Shown here piece by piece: positions 1-8,586 of a DNA stretch of 64,000 nt. The notes under the pieces are model-generated. The model was not told where the DNA came from and ran no database searches. It saw only the letters and a list, made by a program, of their open reading frames with translations. This DNA is from DAIDKA01 sp036498905 (GTDB lineage: Bacteria > Pseudomonadota > Gammaproteobacteria > Steroidobacterales > Steroidobacteraceae), in NCBI GenBank assembly GCA_036498905.1, contig DASYER010000108.1:75373-139372 (forward strand), in the 5' to 3' direction. Position numbers and translations under genes: made by a program. Positions within the stretch are counted from its first letter, which is position 1; the number at the start of each line of letters is the position of its first letter.

Positions 1-231
1 CTGTTGATCAGCGGCGCTGATGTGCGCCCTGAGACCCAACTTGGAGAAACCGCATTGCTATTGGGCGCTCGCAGCGGGAACGAGATGGTCGTGCGCCTGC
101 TCTTGGATTTCGGAGCGGATTTCCGCCATCACCGCTTCGATGGAGAAACCGCTCTCGATCTCGCAGCCCAAGGCAGACAGGCAGCCGTCGTTGAAACTCT
201 ATTGAAGAGAGGCGCCAGATCCGAACAATAG
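1..231 (+). CDS. Ankyrin-repeat protein, C-terminal fragment
   Basis: Open from the first base of the window and ending in TAG at 229-231; the start lies upstream. The roughly 76 visible residues form two ankyrin-type helix-turn-helix repeats: a GETALLLGARSGNEMVVRLL segment followed by DFGADF, then GETALDLAAQGRQAAVVETL followed by a KRGA end. Ankyrin repeats bind other proteins, so no reaction can be assigned. It ends about 160 bases before the glucan protein gene on the same strand. The family is clear from repeat spacing; the partner and location are unknown because the N-terminus is missing. Confidence 0.8.
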   Translation: MLISGADVRPETQLGETALLLGARSGNEMVVRLLLDFGADFRHHRFDGETALDLAAQGRQAAVVETLLKRGARSEQ

Positions 232-391
232 CGCCGGAGAGGTCGGTTAAGCGCAATCATTCCCCCGCAATCTGGCGGTGGCAGGACTTGGATAGGGTTG
301 ACATGCTGCCTCAAGCACGGCCAACCTTCGTAAATCTCGTTGACCAAGAGCCATCCGTGACCGGCCGCCCCGTTCACAGTACAAGTACTAG

Positions 392-1933
392 ATGAACATG
401 AACCGTCGCGAACACCTTGCCTCGCTTGGCGCAGTGACTCTGCTCGCATCCCACCCCGCCAGAGTGTCAGCCTCGGTATCCCAACCCTTTTCCTGGGAAA
501 GCCTGATTAAGCGTGCTCAAGAGCGCTCCCAAAAACCCTACCAGTCAGTGAAGCCCCACGCGGCTGCGGAAGGGATCAATTACGACATCGCCAACCAAAT
601 TGAGTTCCGGGCCAACAAACAGCTGTTCAATCAGCCCAATAGCCACAGCAGCGTCCGCTTCTTCCCACTGTCCCGCGGCGCTCAGATGCCGGTCAATGTT
701 TTCGTTGTCGCAAATGGCCACGCGACCCAATTTGACTATGATCCGACCCTGTTCGAAATCAGAGCGCCTGATGCCGCCAATTTGCTAAAGGCGAGCGCCG
801 GCCTATCCGGCTTCCGGGTGATGAATCCCGGCGGGATTGGCGATTGGCTCGCCTATCAGAGCGCCAGCTATTTCCGCAGCGCCGGACCACTCAGCCAGTA
901 CGGCCTCTCGGCCCGCGGCCTCGGGATCGACACCGCCGTGCCAGGTAAGGCCGAAGAGTTCCCGAGCTTCACCGACTTCTGGCTGGAGCATACCGCTGGC
1001 GACAAACTGATCGTTTACGCGATCCTCGACAGCCTCAGCATCTGCGGCGCCTACCGCTTCGTCAACCAGAAGACCAAGAACGCGATCACGCAGGACGTGA
1101 CGCTCGCCCTCTTCCCCCGCAAAGATATTGCGCAGCTGTGCATCGCGCCGCTCACCAGCATGTTCTGGTACAGCGAGAGCAATCGCGACAAGGCGGTCGA
1201 CTGGCGGCCCGAGATTCATGATTCGGATGGCCTCGCCATGTACACCGGCAAGGGCGAGCGAATCTGGCGTCCGCTGACCAATCCTCCAAAGGTCTCAACC
1301 AGCACCTTCCTGGACGGCGGGCCGAAGGGCTTTGGCCTGCTCCAGCGGGATCGTAACTTCGACCACTATCAGGACGATAGCGTTTTCTACGAAAAGCGAC
1401 CAAGTCTCTGGGTCGAGCCGATGGGCAACTGGGGCGAAGGTGCAGTCACGCTATATGAGATCCCCACCGCCCGAGAGACCGACGATAACATCGGAGCCTT
1501 CTGGGTACCTGCGAATCCAACCAAGGCAGGTTCGCGCGCAGACTACGCGTACCGGCTGAACTGGATCGGCGATGAGCCGCAGCCTATGCACGTGGCGCGT
1601 GCAATTGACGTTTTCACGGGTATAGGCGGCAGACCGGGACTCGACCCCGTCTCCGGCCAGCACAAGTTGGTCATAGATTTTGAGGGCGGTAAGCTCAACA
1701 CGCTCAATCCCGATACACCCGAATCATCGGTAAAACCGGCTGTCGATGTCACCAATGGTAAGTTGATCGAGGCCCATTTCCGGCCAATCGCTGGCTCAAA
1801 GGGGAAGTGGCGATTGACCGCCGACATTGCCCGATCGGACCAGTCCGTCAGCGATATTCGCATTTTCATTCAGATCGCCGGCATTGCGATTACTGAAACT
1901 GTACTTTACCAACTTCATTGGGCAGCGACTTGA
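392..1933 (+). CDS. opgD: Periplasmic glucan biosynthesis protein, OpgD/OpgG family
   Basis: A 513-residue protein of the MdoG/OpgG family, periplasmic beta-sandwich proteins needed to make or modify osmoregulated periplasmic glucans. The N-terminus carries a twin-arginine-like signal (NRREHLASLG, then a hydrophobic stretch and an Ala-rich cleavage region), which favours OpgD (Tat-exported) over OpgG (Sec-exported). Conserved family blocks are visible, such as FFPLSRGAQMPV near residue 90, LTSMFWYSE near 250, and GNWGEGAVTLYEIPT near 345. Length fits the family. No opgH glucosyltransferase is adjacent, which also fits a stand-alone opgD. The D versus G assignment is an inference from the signal peptide. 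Confidence 0.85.
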   Translation: MNMNRREHLASLGAVTLLASHPARVSASVSQPFSWESLIKRAQERSQKPYQSVKPHAAAEGINYDIANQIEFRANKQLFNQPNSHSSVRFFPLSRGAQMPVNVFVVANGHATQFDYDPTLFEIRAPDAANLLKASAGLSGFRVMNPGGIGDWLAYQSASYFRSAGPLSQYGLSARGLGIDTAVPGKAEEFPSFTDFWLEHTAGDKLIVYAILDSLSICGAYRFVNQKTKNAITQDVTLALFPRKDIAQLCIAPLTSMFWYSESNRDKAVDWRPEIHDSDGLAMYTGKGERIWRPLTNPPKVSTSTFLDGGPKGFGLLQRDRNFDHYQDDSVFYEKRPSLWVEPMGNWGEGAVTLYEIPTARETDDNIGAFWVPANPTKAGSRADYAYRLNWIGDEPQPMHVARAIDVFTGIGGRPGLDPVSGQHKLVIDFEGGKLNTLNPDTPESSVKPAVDVTNGKLIEAHFRPIAGSKGKWRLTADIARSDQSVSDIRIFIQIAGIAITETVLYQLHWAAT

Positions 1934-2235
1934 CATGCGGCCACTCGCCGCCTCGGCAGTGATTCGTTAGTTAGTCAGCTTCCTGCCAAGGTCGGATTGC
2001 GCCAGCAGGCTCACCTCGAGTAACAGCAAGCGGCCTTCAAACGTAACGGCCGCTGTTGGGTCACACAGTGAGCGCCCAGCTCCAGGGTAGTTGGGCGAAG
2101 GTGCACACCCCATTCGAGGTTGGGCAGTGCAGCATGCGTCTTTTGCGGCCGGAGCGATCGGAGCTTATGATCCGCGGCGACGATCAACTAGAAGAAGTCA
2201 CGCCAATATCACTCCGCAATATGGTGGCATTCCCG
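1934..2235. other. Intergenic region, no gene seen
   Basis: About 300 bases between the glucan protein gene and the Sel1-repeat gene. The frame of the downstream gene stays open back to 2056, but that extension lacks a typical start, ribosome site or recognisable protein signal and would precede an obvious signal peptide, so I treat it as non-coding. No convincing terminator hairpin or promoter could be picked out by eye. Confidence 0.5.
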
Positions 2236-3216
2236 ATGAGTGTTAGGCATACAGCTGCAATTGCCGTCGCACTGGTCTTGTCGACTTCAGCGAGTGCCCA
2301 GAATTCCGCACCGCCTGCCGTTGCGCCGGGTGAAGGACAGGCACTTGCCCGTGCCGTATCGGCCGCCAAGTCGGGGGACCTCGGCACTACGCTATCGATC
2401 TACCGTGATCTGGCGGATCACGGTAGTGCCGTTGGCATGACCCGACTGGGACTGATGTACCAGCAAGGCATTGGAGTATCCGCTGATCCAGAACGGGCGT
2501 GTGACCTGTACGCTCAAGCGGAAGTAGCGGCAGATCCAGACGGTACCAAACTTCTCGGTGATTGTTTTTTTCACGGTAGTGGGCGGCCACTAAGCTACGA
2601 TCAGGCCGCAAGGATGTATGAACGGGCCTCCGAACGCGGGCAGATGCAGGCTTCGTGTGCGTTAGGCAATCAGTACATACTTGGGAGGGGTGTCCCAAAA
2701 GACGAAAGCCGAGGTGTCGCCCTGTGTCGTCGAAACGCCGATCGTGGTGCGCGCGATGCGCAGGCAGATTTGGGAGAATTCTACATAGGCGGAATTGGCG
2801 TACCGCGTGACTTTCACGAGGCCGCTCGCTGGCTGCAGCTTGCGGCCGATCAAGGGCAAGCCAACGCCGCACTGAATCTGGGCAGAATGTACTGGAACGG
2901 TGACGGTGTTGACAAAGACCGAGACCGGGCCGCAAAACTGTTTCGCGAGTCGGCCCTGAATGGCAACAAGTCCGCACCGGCCTTGTTGGCGGAATATTAT
3001 TTCACCAAGGCCGCAGCACACGCTAGCGAGCAGCGGATAGAGAGAGAGCCGGCGATCAAGATGGTCTACTGGGGGATGGTGGCCACCCGTTCGGATCCGG
3101 ATACGGCCGCCCGCCAGGAAAGTCAGAGACTGATGAATATGTTATTGGCCGTGGCACCGGACCTTAAGACCAAGGCCGAGGCGATGATCTCCACATCCGT
3201 GGTGCCAGACAACTGA
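2236..3216 (+). CDS. Secreted Sel1-like repeat protein
   Basis: A 326-residue exported protein made of Sel1-like (SLR/TPR) repeats. The start at 2236 gives a clean signal peptide (MSVRHTAAIAVALVLSTSAS, then AQ); an ATG at 2221 is also possible. After a low-complexity linker come at least five repeats of about 36 residues, with the usual GxGVxxDxxxAxxxYxxAA pattern, for example YILGRGVPKDESRGVALCRR and YIGGIGVPRDFHEAARWLQ. SLR proteins act as periplasmic or envelope adaptors; no enzymatic residues are expected. The gene stands alone, so its partner is unknown. The last 60 residues leave the repeat pattern. Confidence 0.8.
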   Translation: MSVRHTAAIAVALVLSTSASAQNSAPPAVAPGEGQALARAVSAAKSGDLGTTLSIYRDLADHGSAVGMTRLGLMYQQGIGVSADPERACDLYAQAEVAADPDGTKLLGDCFFHGSGRPLSYDQAARMYERASERGQMQASCALGNQYILGRGVPKDESRGVALCRRNADRGARDAQADLGEFYIGGIGVPRDFHEAARWLQLAADQGQANAALNLGRMYWNGDGVDKDRDRAAKLFRESALNGNKSAPALLAEYYFTKAAAHASEQRIEREPAIKMVYWGMVATRSDPDTAARQESQRLMNMLLAVAPDLKTKAEAMISTSVVPDN

Positions 3217-3365
3217 GTTGGCGGATCGTCTTGGTCAAGTTGACATAGTGCATTCGGCCACGACCAGCCAGATGACAGTCTCAGCGGAGCTTCCCGGAAG
3301 CAGGCACTCTCGAGGTTACGGCGGACTGCTATTCCAGGACGTGATCGACTCTCCTAGATACAGGA

Positions 3366-4000
3366 ATGAATATGGCCGTATTGGAACATGCGAATCGGCT
3401 TTGGGAGTTCTTCTGTAGCGATCGCACCCACGAACCATGCGACGCCATTGTCGTGTGCTGTTCATACGACTTACGCGTTTGCGACTACGCGTGCGAACTG
3501 ATATTCCGTGGGGTCGCCCAGCGACTTGTGCTGAGCGGCAAAACGGGCAATTGGACCAAGCCTTTGTGGAGTGAGCCGAGGCACGAGTATTCCATAGGCG
3601 GGCTCTTGCGAACGGCATCGAACCGGAAGCGATCACTCTTGAAGAGCAAGCAACTAACTTTGGGGAGAATGTCGCGTTTTCGCGCGATCTGCTACCGCGG
3701 GCAAAGCGCGTCACCTTTGTAACGAAGCCGAACTCCGTTCTGCGCGTAGCGCTGACTGTTCCGGTCAAATGGCCAGAGGTTACGGCCTTCGTTGACTCTC
3801 CTGCGTTCGCATTTCCGGAAGACGTTTCGAACATGATCGGGGTATTTGGTGTCATCAATGAGATGGTGGGTGACATAGACCGAATAGTTCACTATCCCTC
3901 AAAGGGCTTTCAGATCTTGCGGAATCTGCCGCAGCACATACTCGAATCGCACAGTGCGCTGCTCGCGGAAGGATTTATTCATCATCGATTGCCGGCTTGA
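3366..4000 (+). pseudogene. DUF218 (YdcF-like) protein gene with a one-base frameshift
   Basis: The first frame (ATG at 3366) encodes a DUF218 start: AIVVCCSYDLRVCDYACEL, then a LVLSGKTGNWT block. Near 3578-3580 the family sequence moves to the next frame: GAP-free continuation EARVFHRRALANGI, then ITLEEQATNFGENVAF, VTKPNSVLRVAL and a TGA at 3998-4000. The shift fits loss of one base in what would have been CCG GAG GCA. YdcF/SanA-type proteins are poorly understood, some membrane-linked and connected with envelope functions. Read together the two pieces give about 211 residues, close to the soluble DUF218 length. It is either a recent pseudogene or a sequencing/assembly error; there is no slippery heptamer suggesting programmed shifting. 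Confidence 0.75.
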
Positions 4001-4395
4001 CGGAGATATAGGTGCTGCCTCCTCGTGCGACACATTCGCCATTGACCATACTTGCAGTTATCTGGCACCCCTTGGCACCAGTGCAGGCCCCCGTGCTTTA
4101 TAGCGCTCCGATTGACCACAGAATTGTGCAACTTGCTTGGCCATACGCCACGCCGGCATCGATCCGTTCCGGCGTGCTGGAAGTGCATTCACAGTGATCA
4201 AGTTCAACAGTTCACGCCTTAACGAAATTCCAACCGTAGCATATAGGTTTGAGACGCGGGCCCAGCCGGACCCCACGATCTTCACTTAATTCTGCATCGA
4301 GCTCTGAGTAGAGGTCGACCCGGGTCAAAAGTATCCGGGCCACTGCGTTATCGATGCAGGCGACTTCCATCTTGGAGGACTGGTCAGCAACGTCC
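4001..4395. other. Intergenic region with only doubtful short ORFs
   Basis: Nearly 400 bases between the DUF218 pseudogene and the catalase stop codon. On the minus strand a 52-codon ORF (4212-4370, starting MEVACIDNAVARILLT) has protein-like composition but no ribosome site and no family I recognise. Another minus-strand stretch ending at 3975 (GKGCQ-like, rich in Gly/Thr/Ala) is protein-like but has a stop just upstream. Both may be remnants of decayed genes. I do not call them as genes. Confidence 0.4.
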
Positions 4396-6828
4396 TCAGA
4401 TAGGGGGCGGATCGGTATCCCGCGCTGGGTGGCGATGCTGGGCGATGGCTTCGATGAAGGCCTGCGGATCCGCGTCATTGCCCGAAGCGCTAACGATCAG
4501 GCCGGGATCTCCGCCCTCCCACGGTGGATCACGCGCGATACCAACTTTGTCCAGCAGGCTAGCTGCGGCGCCTAAAACCAAAATCGTCTTGCAGTGCCGG
4601 TACTGGTCCTTGAGGAACTCCAGCGTATGGCCGTCACTGGCCAGCGCTTCCACACCCTCAGCGCCATCCGGCAATACCATGGCATCGAAGAGGACTGCGG
4701 GTGAGTTCTCCAAGGTGGCATCGACCTCCAAAGACTGGCCACCCTGAGTCGTAACCGTGCCCAGCCGACTGCCCAGAAGACGGGTCACGGCGCCGGCCGC
4801 GGTCAGTGCCTCGGTGAAGCGGACAATGCATTTGCCCTCGACGCCATTCGCAATCAGGATCGCAATCTTGCGCGTGGCGATACCGCCCTCCCCCGGTAGC
4901 GCCTTCAAGGAAAGCGCTTTGGATACCTTCACTTCGGGATCGGGCACCTTTGCGATGGCGCGAGGCATCGCCTCCGGGATTTCCATGCCCAACCCGCTCG
5001 CGACCGCCTGCGCCAGGCTCTCCGAGACGTTGCGCAGCGAGGAAACGACCCGCTTACGGATCGCCGGCACGGTGACCTTGCTTAGCTCGAAGCGAAAGGC
5101 GCCGATGATATGCGCCTGCTCCTGGGGTCTTTGGCTGTTGAAGAACAGGGTCGCCTGGCTGTAATGCTCAGCGAACTTCTCCGGCTTGCCGCGCACCTTG
5201 TCGATGGGTGCGTTGTCTGGCTCGATCGACGTCGCGAATGAGATAAAACCCGCCATGCCGGCCTGATGGGGGCAGCCGCCACCCAGGGAGTTGGGCTCAT
5301 AGGCCACCCGGCCGCGCGCAATCGCCTGGCGATGCAGGCCATCGCGCTGATTGTTGTGAACGGGAGGGATGGGCGCATTGATCGGAATCTCATGAAAGTT
5401 AGGCCCACCCAGGCGTGTCAACTGGGTGTCGACGTATGAGTGGATGCGACCGTGCAGCAGCGGATCGTTGCTGAAATCGATGCCGGGAATGAGGTGCGCA
5501 GTGCAAAACGCCACCTGCTCGGTCTCGGCGAAGAAGTTGTCCGGATTGCGATTGAGGACCATGCGCCCGACCGGCGTGACCGGAATCATTTCCTCCGGAA
5601 TGAGTTTGGTCGCGTCCAGCACATCGAAGCTAAACTGTGCCGCGTCCTCTTCCGAAAACGTCTGCACGCCCAGCTCCCATTCCGGATAGTTCCCCGATTC
5701 GATCGCCTCCCACAGATCACGGCGGTGAAAGTCAGAATCTGCGCCGGAGATCTTCACCGCTTCATCCCACACCAGCGAGTGCGTCCCCAACCGCGGCTTC
5801 CAGTGGAACTTGCAGAAGGTCGATTTCCCTTCGGCGCTGACGAGACGGAAGGTATGAACGCCAAAGCCCTGCATCATACGGTAGCTGCGGGGAATCGCCC
5901 GATCCGACATGATCCACAGCAGCATGTGGGTGGACTCGGGCATCAGGGAGACAAAGTCCCAGAATGTATCGTGGGCGGAAGCCGCCTGCGGGATCTGGTT
6001 GTGCGGCTCGGGCTTCACGGCATGGACCAGATCGGGGAACTTCATGGCGTCCTGTATGAAGAAGATCGGCATGTTGTTGCCGACGAGATCCCAGTTACCC
6101 TCATCGGTGTAGAACTTCACGGCGAAGCCGCGCACATCGCGTGCGGTATCGGTCGAGCCGCGCTCGCCGGCGACGGTGGAGAAGCGCACGAATACCGGAG
6201 TAATCTTTCCGGCTTCCGCGAACACCGTCGCGCGGGTCAATTTGGGCAAGGCCTTGTAGGCCTCGAAGAATCCATGTGCCGCCGACCCGCGGGCGTGAAC
6301 CACCCGCTCGGGAATGCGCTCATGATCGAAATGGGTGATCTTTTCGCGAAGGATGAAATCCTCCAGCAGCGAGGGTCCGCGCAGGCCGGCCTTCAGGGAG
6401 TCCTGATTGCTACCGATCGGCACACCTTGGTTGGTCGTAAGCGGCTGCCCGGAGGAGTTCACGCGCCGGGCTTCGAGGGAGCCCTCGAGAGACTGCGGCT
6501 CCGCTGCTGCGGCGCCGGATTTCTCGGATTCGTTGGACTCACTCAGGGTACTGGCCGCGGCGGTCGCGGACGAGGACTCCTCGTGAGCGCCCTGCGGCGG
6601 TCGGGTGGGGTCGGCCGGCGCGTACTCGCTGGCCTTGTTCGCATTGTACGGCATGGCCTGCGCGAAGGCCTGCTGTTCAGCGGCGTGCTCCGCCATTTCG
6701 GTGTTCGCCGGACCTGGGTGCGAGGGACCACTGACGGTGGTTCCCGCAGCGGCGTCGCTGCCTTGAGGGGACTTTGATCGGGATTTTGCGCGGGAACTCT
6801 GGCCCGCTCCACTCTTTCGCGTGGTCAT
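4396..6828 (-). CDS. katE: Monofunctional catalase HPII, large-subunit type
   Basis: An 810-residue clade-2 catalase that dismutates hydrogen peroxide using heme. The catalytic His is near residue 178 (RVVHARGSAAHG), the active-site Asn near 251 (DLVGNNMPIFFIQD), and the proximal heme Tyr lies in RIHSYVDTQLTRLGG. After the catalase core, the C-terminal roughly 150 residues form the flavodoxin/DJ-1-like domain typical of HPII (ATRKIAILIANGVEGK onward). The first about 140 residues are a Ser/Ala/Glu-rich, low-complexity extension beginning with a basic stretch, longer than in E. coli KatE. A GGAG ribosome site precedes the ATG. The 5' leader contains a long two-level stem (6848-6903). HPII enzymes usually serve stationary-phase and stress defence. 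Confidence 0.95.
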   Translation of the reverse strand: MTTRKSGAGQSSRAKSRSKSPQGSDAAAGTTVSGPSHPGPANTEMAEHAAEQQAFAQAMPYNANKASEYAPADPTRPPQGAHEESSSATAAASTLSESNESEKSGAAAAEPQSLEGSLEARRVNSSGQPLTTNQGVPIGSNQDSLKAGLRGPSLLEDFILREKITHFDHERIPERVVHARGSAAHGFFEAYKALPKLTRATVFAEAGKITPVFVRFSTVAGERGSTDTARDVRGFAVKFYTDEGNWDLVGNNMPIFFIQDAMKFPDLVHAVKPEPHNQIPQAASAHDTFWDFVSLMPESTHMLLWIMSDRAIPRSYRMMQGFGVHTFRLVSAEGKSTFCKFHWKPRLGTHSLVWDEAVKISGADSDFHRRDLWEAIESGNYPEWELGVQTFSEEDAAQFSFDVLDATKLIPEEMIPVTPVGRMVLNRNPDNFFAETEQVAFCTAHLIPGIDFSNDPLLHGRIHSYVDTQLTRLGGPNFHEIPINAPIPPVHNNQRDGLHRQAIARGRVAYEPNSLGGGCPHQAGMAGFISFATSIEPDNAPIDKVRGKPEKFAEHYSQATLFFNSQRPQEQAHIIGAFRFELSKVTVPAIRKRVVSSLRNVSESLAQAVASGLGMEIPEAMPRAIAKVPDPEVKVSKALSLKALPGEGGIATRKIAILIANGVEGKCIVRFTEALTAAGAVTRLLGSRLGTVTTQGGQSLEVDATLENSPAVLFDAMVLPDGAEGVEALASDGHTLEFLKDQYRHCKTILVLGAAASLLDKVGIARDPPWEGGDPGLIVSASGNDADPQAFIEAIAQHRHPARDTDPPPI

Positions 6829-6847
6829 GTAGGTGCTCCATTGTGGC

Positions 6848-6903
6848 GTCAGGTCGGGCTCCCGAGTGGCACGAGTGGGAGCGCTTGCCGTTTCCGACCT
6901 GAC
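6848..6903 (-). promoter_or_regulatory. Long stem-loop in the katE leader
   Basis: GTCAGGTCGG (6848-6857) is perfectly complementary to CCGACCTGAC (6894-6903), and inside it GCTCCC (6858-6863) pairs with GGGAGC (6877-6882) around a 13-base loop. On the minus strand the structure ends about 19 bases before the catalase start codon and just above the GGAG ribosome site. An RNA with this fold could tune katE translation or stability; the DNA inverted repeat could instead be a regulator site. The sequence shows the structure; its role is an inference. Confidence 0.55.
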
Positions 6904-7352
6904 AGGTTTGGGTGGTTAAAAGTACGCGCGGGGACATTCGGCGCGTGAGTGTGGTTGGCGCATTACGGCGTAGCCGTTTGCCTACCGCCGTACTACGGCA
7001 CGGCCGGACTTGCCGCCATCGGCACCCCCGTGCCGAACTGGCTGGCGAAGAACCCCTTAGGAAGGCGCATAGGGTTTTGGCTCGAGGCCCCCGGGCGTGC
7101 TGCCCCCCCCCGACGCCCGCTTCCCCGCAGCAGCAGGCGCCCCCGGAGGGACGATGGCGCTTGATCCGCCGGCCGATCACGGCGAGCGCTATCTCGGGCG
7201 TGATCGCCTCGAAGACTGCACCGTGCGCTCAACAGGCTCGCGCACATCGCATTGTAGGGTCCGTCCGACGCAACGTGCGCGTTCAGGTCAGCTGCGCAGC
7301 CTCGACTATCCGCCTACCGTGTCACCTGGCAAACCTCGCAAGGATTACTTCA
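6904..7352. other. Intergenic region between katE and a small gene
   Basis: About 450 bases of GC-rich sequence that separate divergent genes and should carry both promoters, though I cannot pick out clear -10/-35 boxes. It contains a small perfect hairpin, TCGGCAC-CCCC-GTGCCGA (7019-7036), and a run of nine C residues near 7107. Long open frames here are Arg/Pro-rich and look like GC artefacts. Confidence 0.45.
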
Positions 7353-7559
7353 ATGGCCACAATCGAGGACAAACAGGCAGTTGATCGCACCACGAGCACG
7401 GCCTCCGGGATTCGCGACAAGGGCGATTCCAAGGCAGCTTCTGAATCTGACGCCGGCGCCCGTAACTTCATCAAAACGCACGATGTGACCAAGGTGAAAC
7501 GGAAGACAACTCCCGGGGCCGGAGAGGAAGCTGCAGACCTTTCGCAGGCTGAAGACTAA
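7353..7559 (+). CDS. Small hydrophilic hypothetical protein
   Basis: A 68-residue protein starting MATIEDKQAVDRTTS, chosen because an AAGGA ribosome site lies eight bases before this ATG; the frame is open further upstream but that part is Arg-rich and unlike a protein. It is strongly hydrophilic, rich in Lys, Asp, Glu, Ala and Thr, with no membrane segment or cysteine, and looks intrinsically disordered. I do not recognise a family. It sits divergent from katE and 35 bases before a small secreted protein gene, so it may belong to a stress-related set, but that is a guess. Confidence 0.55.
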   Translation: MATIEDKQAVDRTTSTASGIRDKGDSKAASESDAGARNFIKTHDVTKVKRKTTPGAGEEAADLSQAED

Positions 7560-7594
7560 TTCAGTCAGGCACGCAGGCATTACGGACAATCCTC

Positions 7595-7981
7595 ATGTCT
7601 AATAAATCCGCACTTTTGGCGCTGCCTCTAGGTGTTCTGCTGGCGCTGTCCGCAGTTGCGCAGTCGCACTCATCAGCCACTGCGCCTGCCTCCAGCGCTC
7701 CGGCAAACCCCAGCCCTAAACCTGGATCACATAAGGGACGCAAATCTCGACGACCGGTTGACCACGGTTCGTTGGCCAAACCAGATACTTCCGGGGTTCC
7801 GAAGCCTTCCGAGGACCCGGGCAGCCCCAGCACTCCTCGAGGTCTTGATCCCCCGCCGTCACGTGCTCCAGGCAGTCCCGGCAGCCCTGGCTACATCCCT
7901 GATACCGGTGGATCGGGGGGTCATGGCGACAGTGGCACGGGCGGCTCGAGCACCGGCGGAGTCGGAGGCGCAGGTCGGTAG
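7595..7981 (+). CDS. Secreted Pro/Ser/Gly-rich hypothetical protein
   Basis: A 128-residue protein with a Sec-type signal peptide (MSNKSALLALPLGVLLALSA, cleavage near the following VAQS). The mature part is low complexity: Ser/Ala/Pro, then a basic GSHKGRKSRRP patch, many Pro residues, and a Gly/Ser tail with GGSGGHGDSGTGGSSTGG. No domain is recognised; the composition suggests a disordered periplasmic or surface protein. It follows the small hydrophilic gene by 35 bases on the same strand and converges on the YdeI-family gene. Confidence 0.6.
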   Translation: MSNKSALLALPLGVLLALSAVAQSHSSATAPASSAPANPSPKPGSHKGRKSRRPVDHGSLAKPDTSGVPKPSEDPGSPSTPRGLDPPPSRAPGSPGSPGYIPDTGGSGGHGDSGTGGSSTGGVGGAGR

Positions 7982-7995
7982 CACCGAGGATCGGT

Positions 7996-8574
7996 TCAGT
8001 CTGTGTACTCGTTGAACCCTCGGCCGCTTAGGATCAGGGGGACACACCTCTTCGCCCTCGCTACCCGCGTCTTCACCTGCTTGGCCCCCGAGATATGGAA
8101 TATGTAGGACTTCCTCCTCCCCGGCGTGAGCGCTTCGAATGCGGCCCGCAACTCCGATGCTTCATCCAGCAGGGCCTGCAACTCCTCAGGAACCACATAC
8201 TCCGATGCCTTCTTTCGGATGACTTTCTTCCCCGATTCCTCGATCTTGATGGCTTCGTAAATGTAGTTCCTCAGAATCGACTGCATAGCCGTAATTTCCT
8301 TCACAGAGGTGAATTTGATCCACCGGCCTGACTGAGTATGCTCACCAACCTTCTGGAGGATGTGCTCGGGGTCGCGAAGCAGCGCACCTTTGAAGAATGA
8401 GAACGCGCATGTTTCCTTGAGCGGAATGATGATTGCCAGGTTCCTATTCTGGTGGGTAAAACAGCGCTTGCCCCACTTCGTCTCTTCGGTCAGACCACAG
8501 TCGAGCGCGATCTTCCGCAGTCTGTCTGCTTCCTTCTGCCATTTTGTCGCGTAAGGTACTTTCACCGTTTCCAC
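7996..8574 (-). CDS. YdeI/OmdA family protein (DUF1801-like)
   Basis: A 192-residue cytoplasmic protein of the YdeI family. The N-terminal part is a DUF1801-like alpha/beta domain (EETKWGKRCFTHQNRNLAII, then CAFSFFKGALLRDPEHIL). The C-terminal part has the OmdA-type helical segment with VPEELQALLDEASELRAAF and the TPGRRKSYIFHISGAKQVKT block common to these proteins. The molecular role of the family is not established; some members are linked to stress or antimicrobial-peptide resistance. GTG start at 8574 with an AGAAGG ribosome site. It is followed by 12 bases of spacing from the TolB-like gene on the same strand, which lies upstream in transcription. Confidence 0.75.
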   Translation of the reverse strand: METVKVPYATKWQKEADRLRKIALDCGLTEETKWGKRCFTHQNRNLAIIIPLKETCAFSFFKGALLRDPEHILQKVGEHTQSGRWIKFTSVKEITAMQSILRNYIYEAIKIEESGKKVIRKKASEYVVPEELQALLDEASELRAAFEALTPGRRKSYIFHISGAKQVKTRVARAKRCVPLILSGRGFNEYTD

Positions 8575-8586
8575 CCTTCTTCACTT

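Noticed and set aside
5440..6777. 445-codon plus-strand ORF opposite the catalase gene
   Set aside because: Exactly antisense to conserved katE codons, no ribosome site and protein-unlike composition; a GC-codon shadow.
6912..7352. N-terminal extension of the small gene at 7353
   Set aside because: Arg/Pro-rich, no ribosome site, and a good ribosome site exists at 7353.
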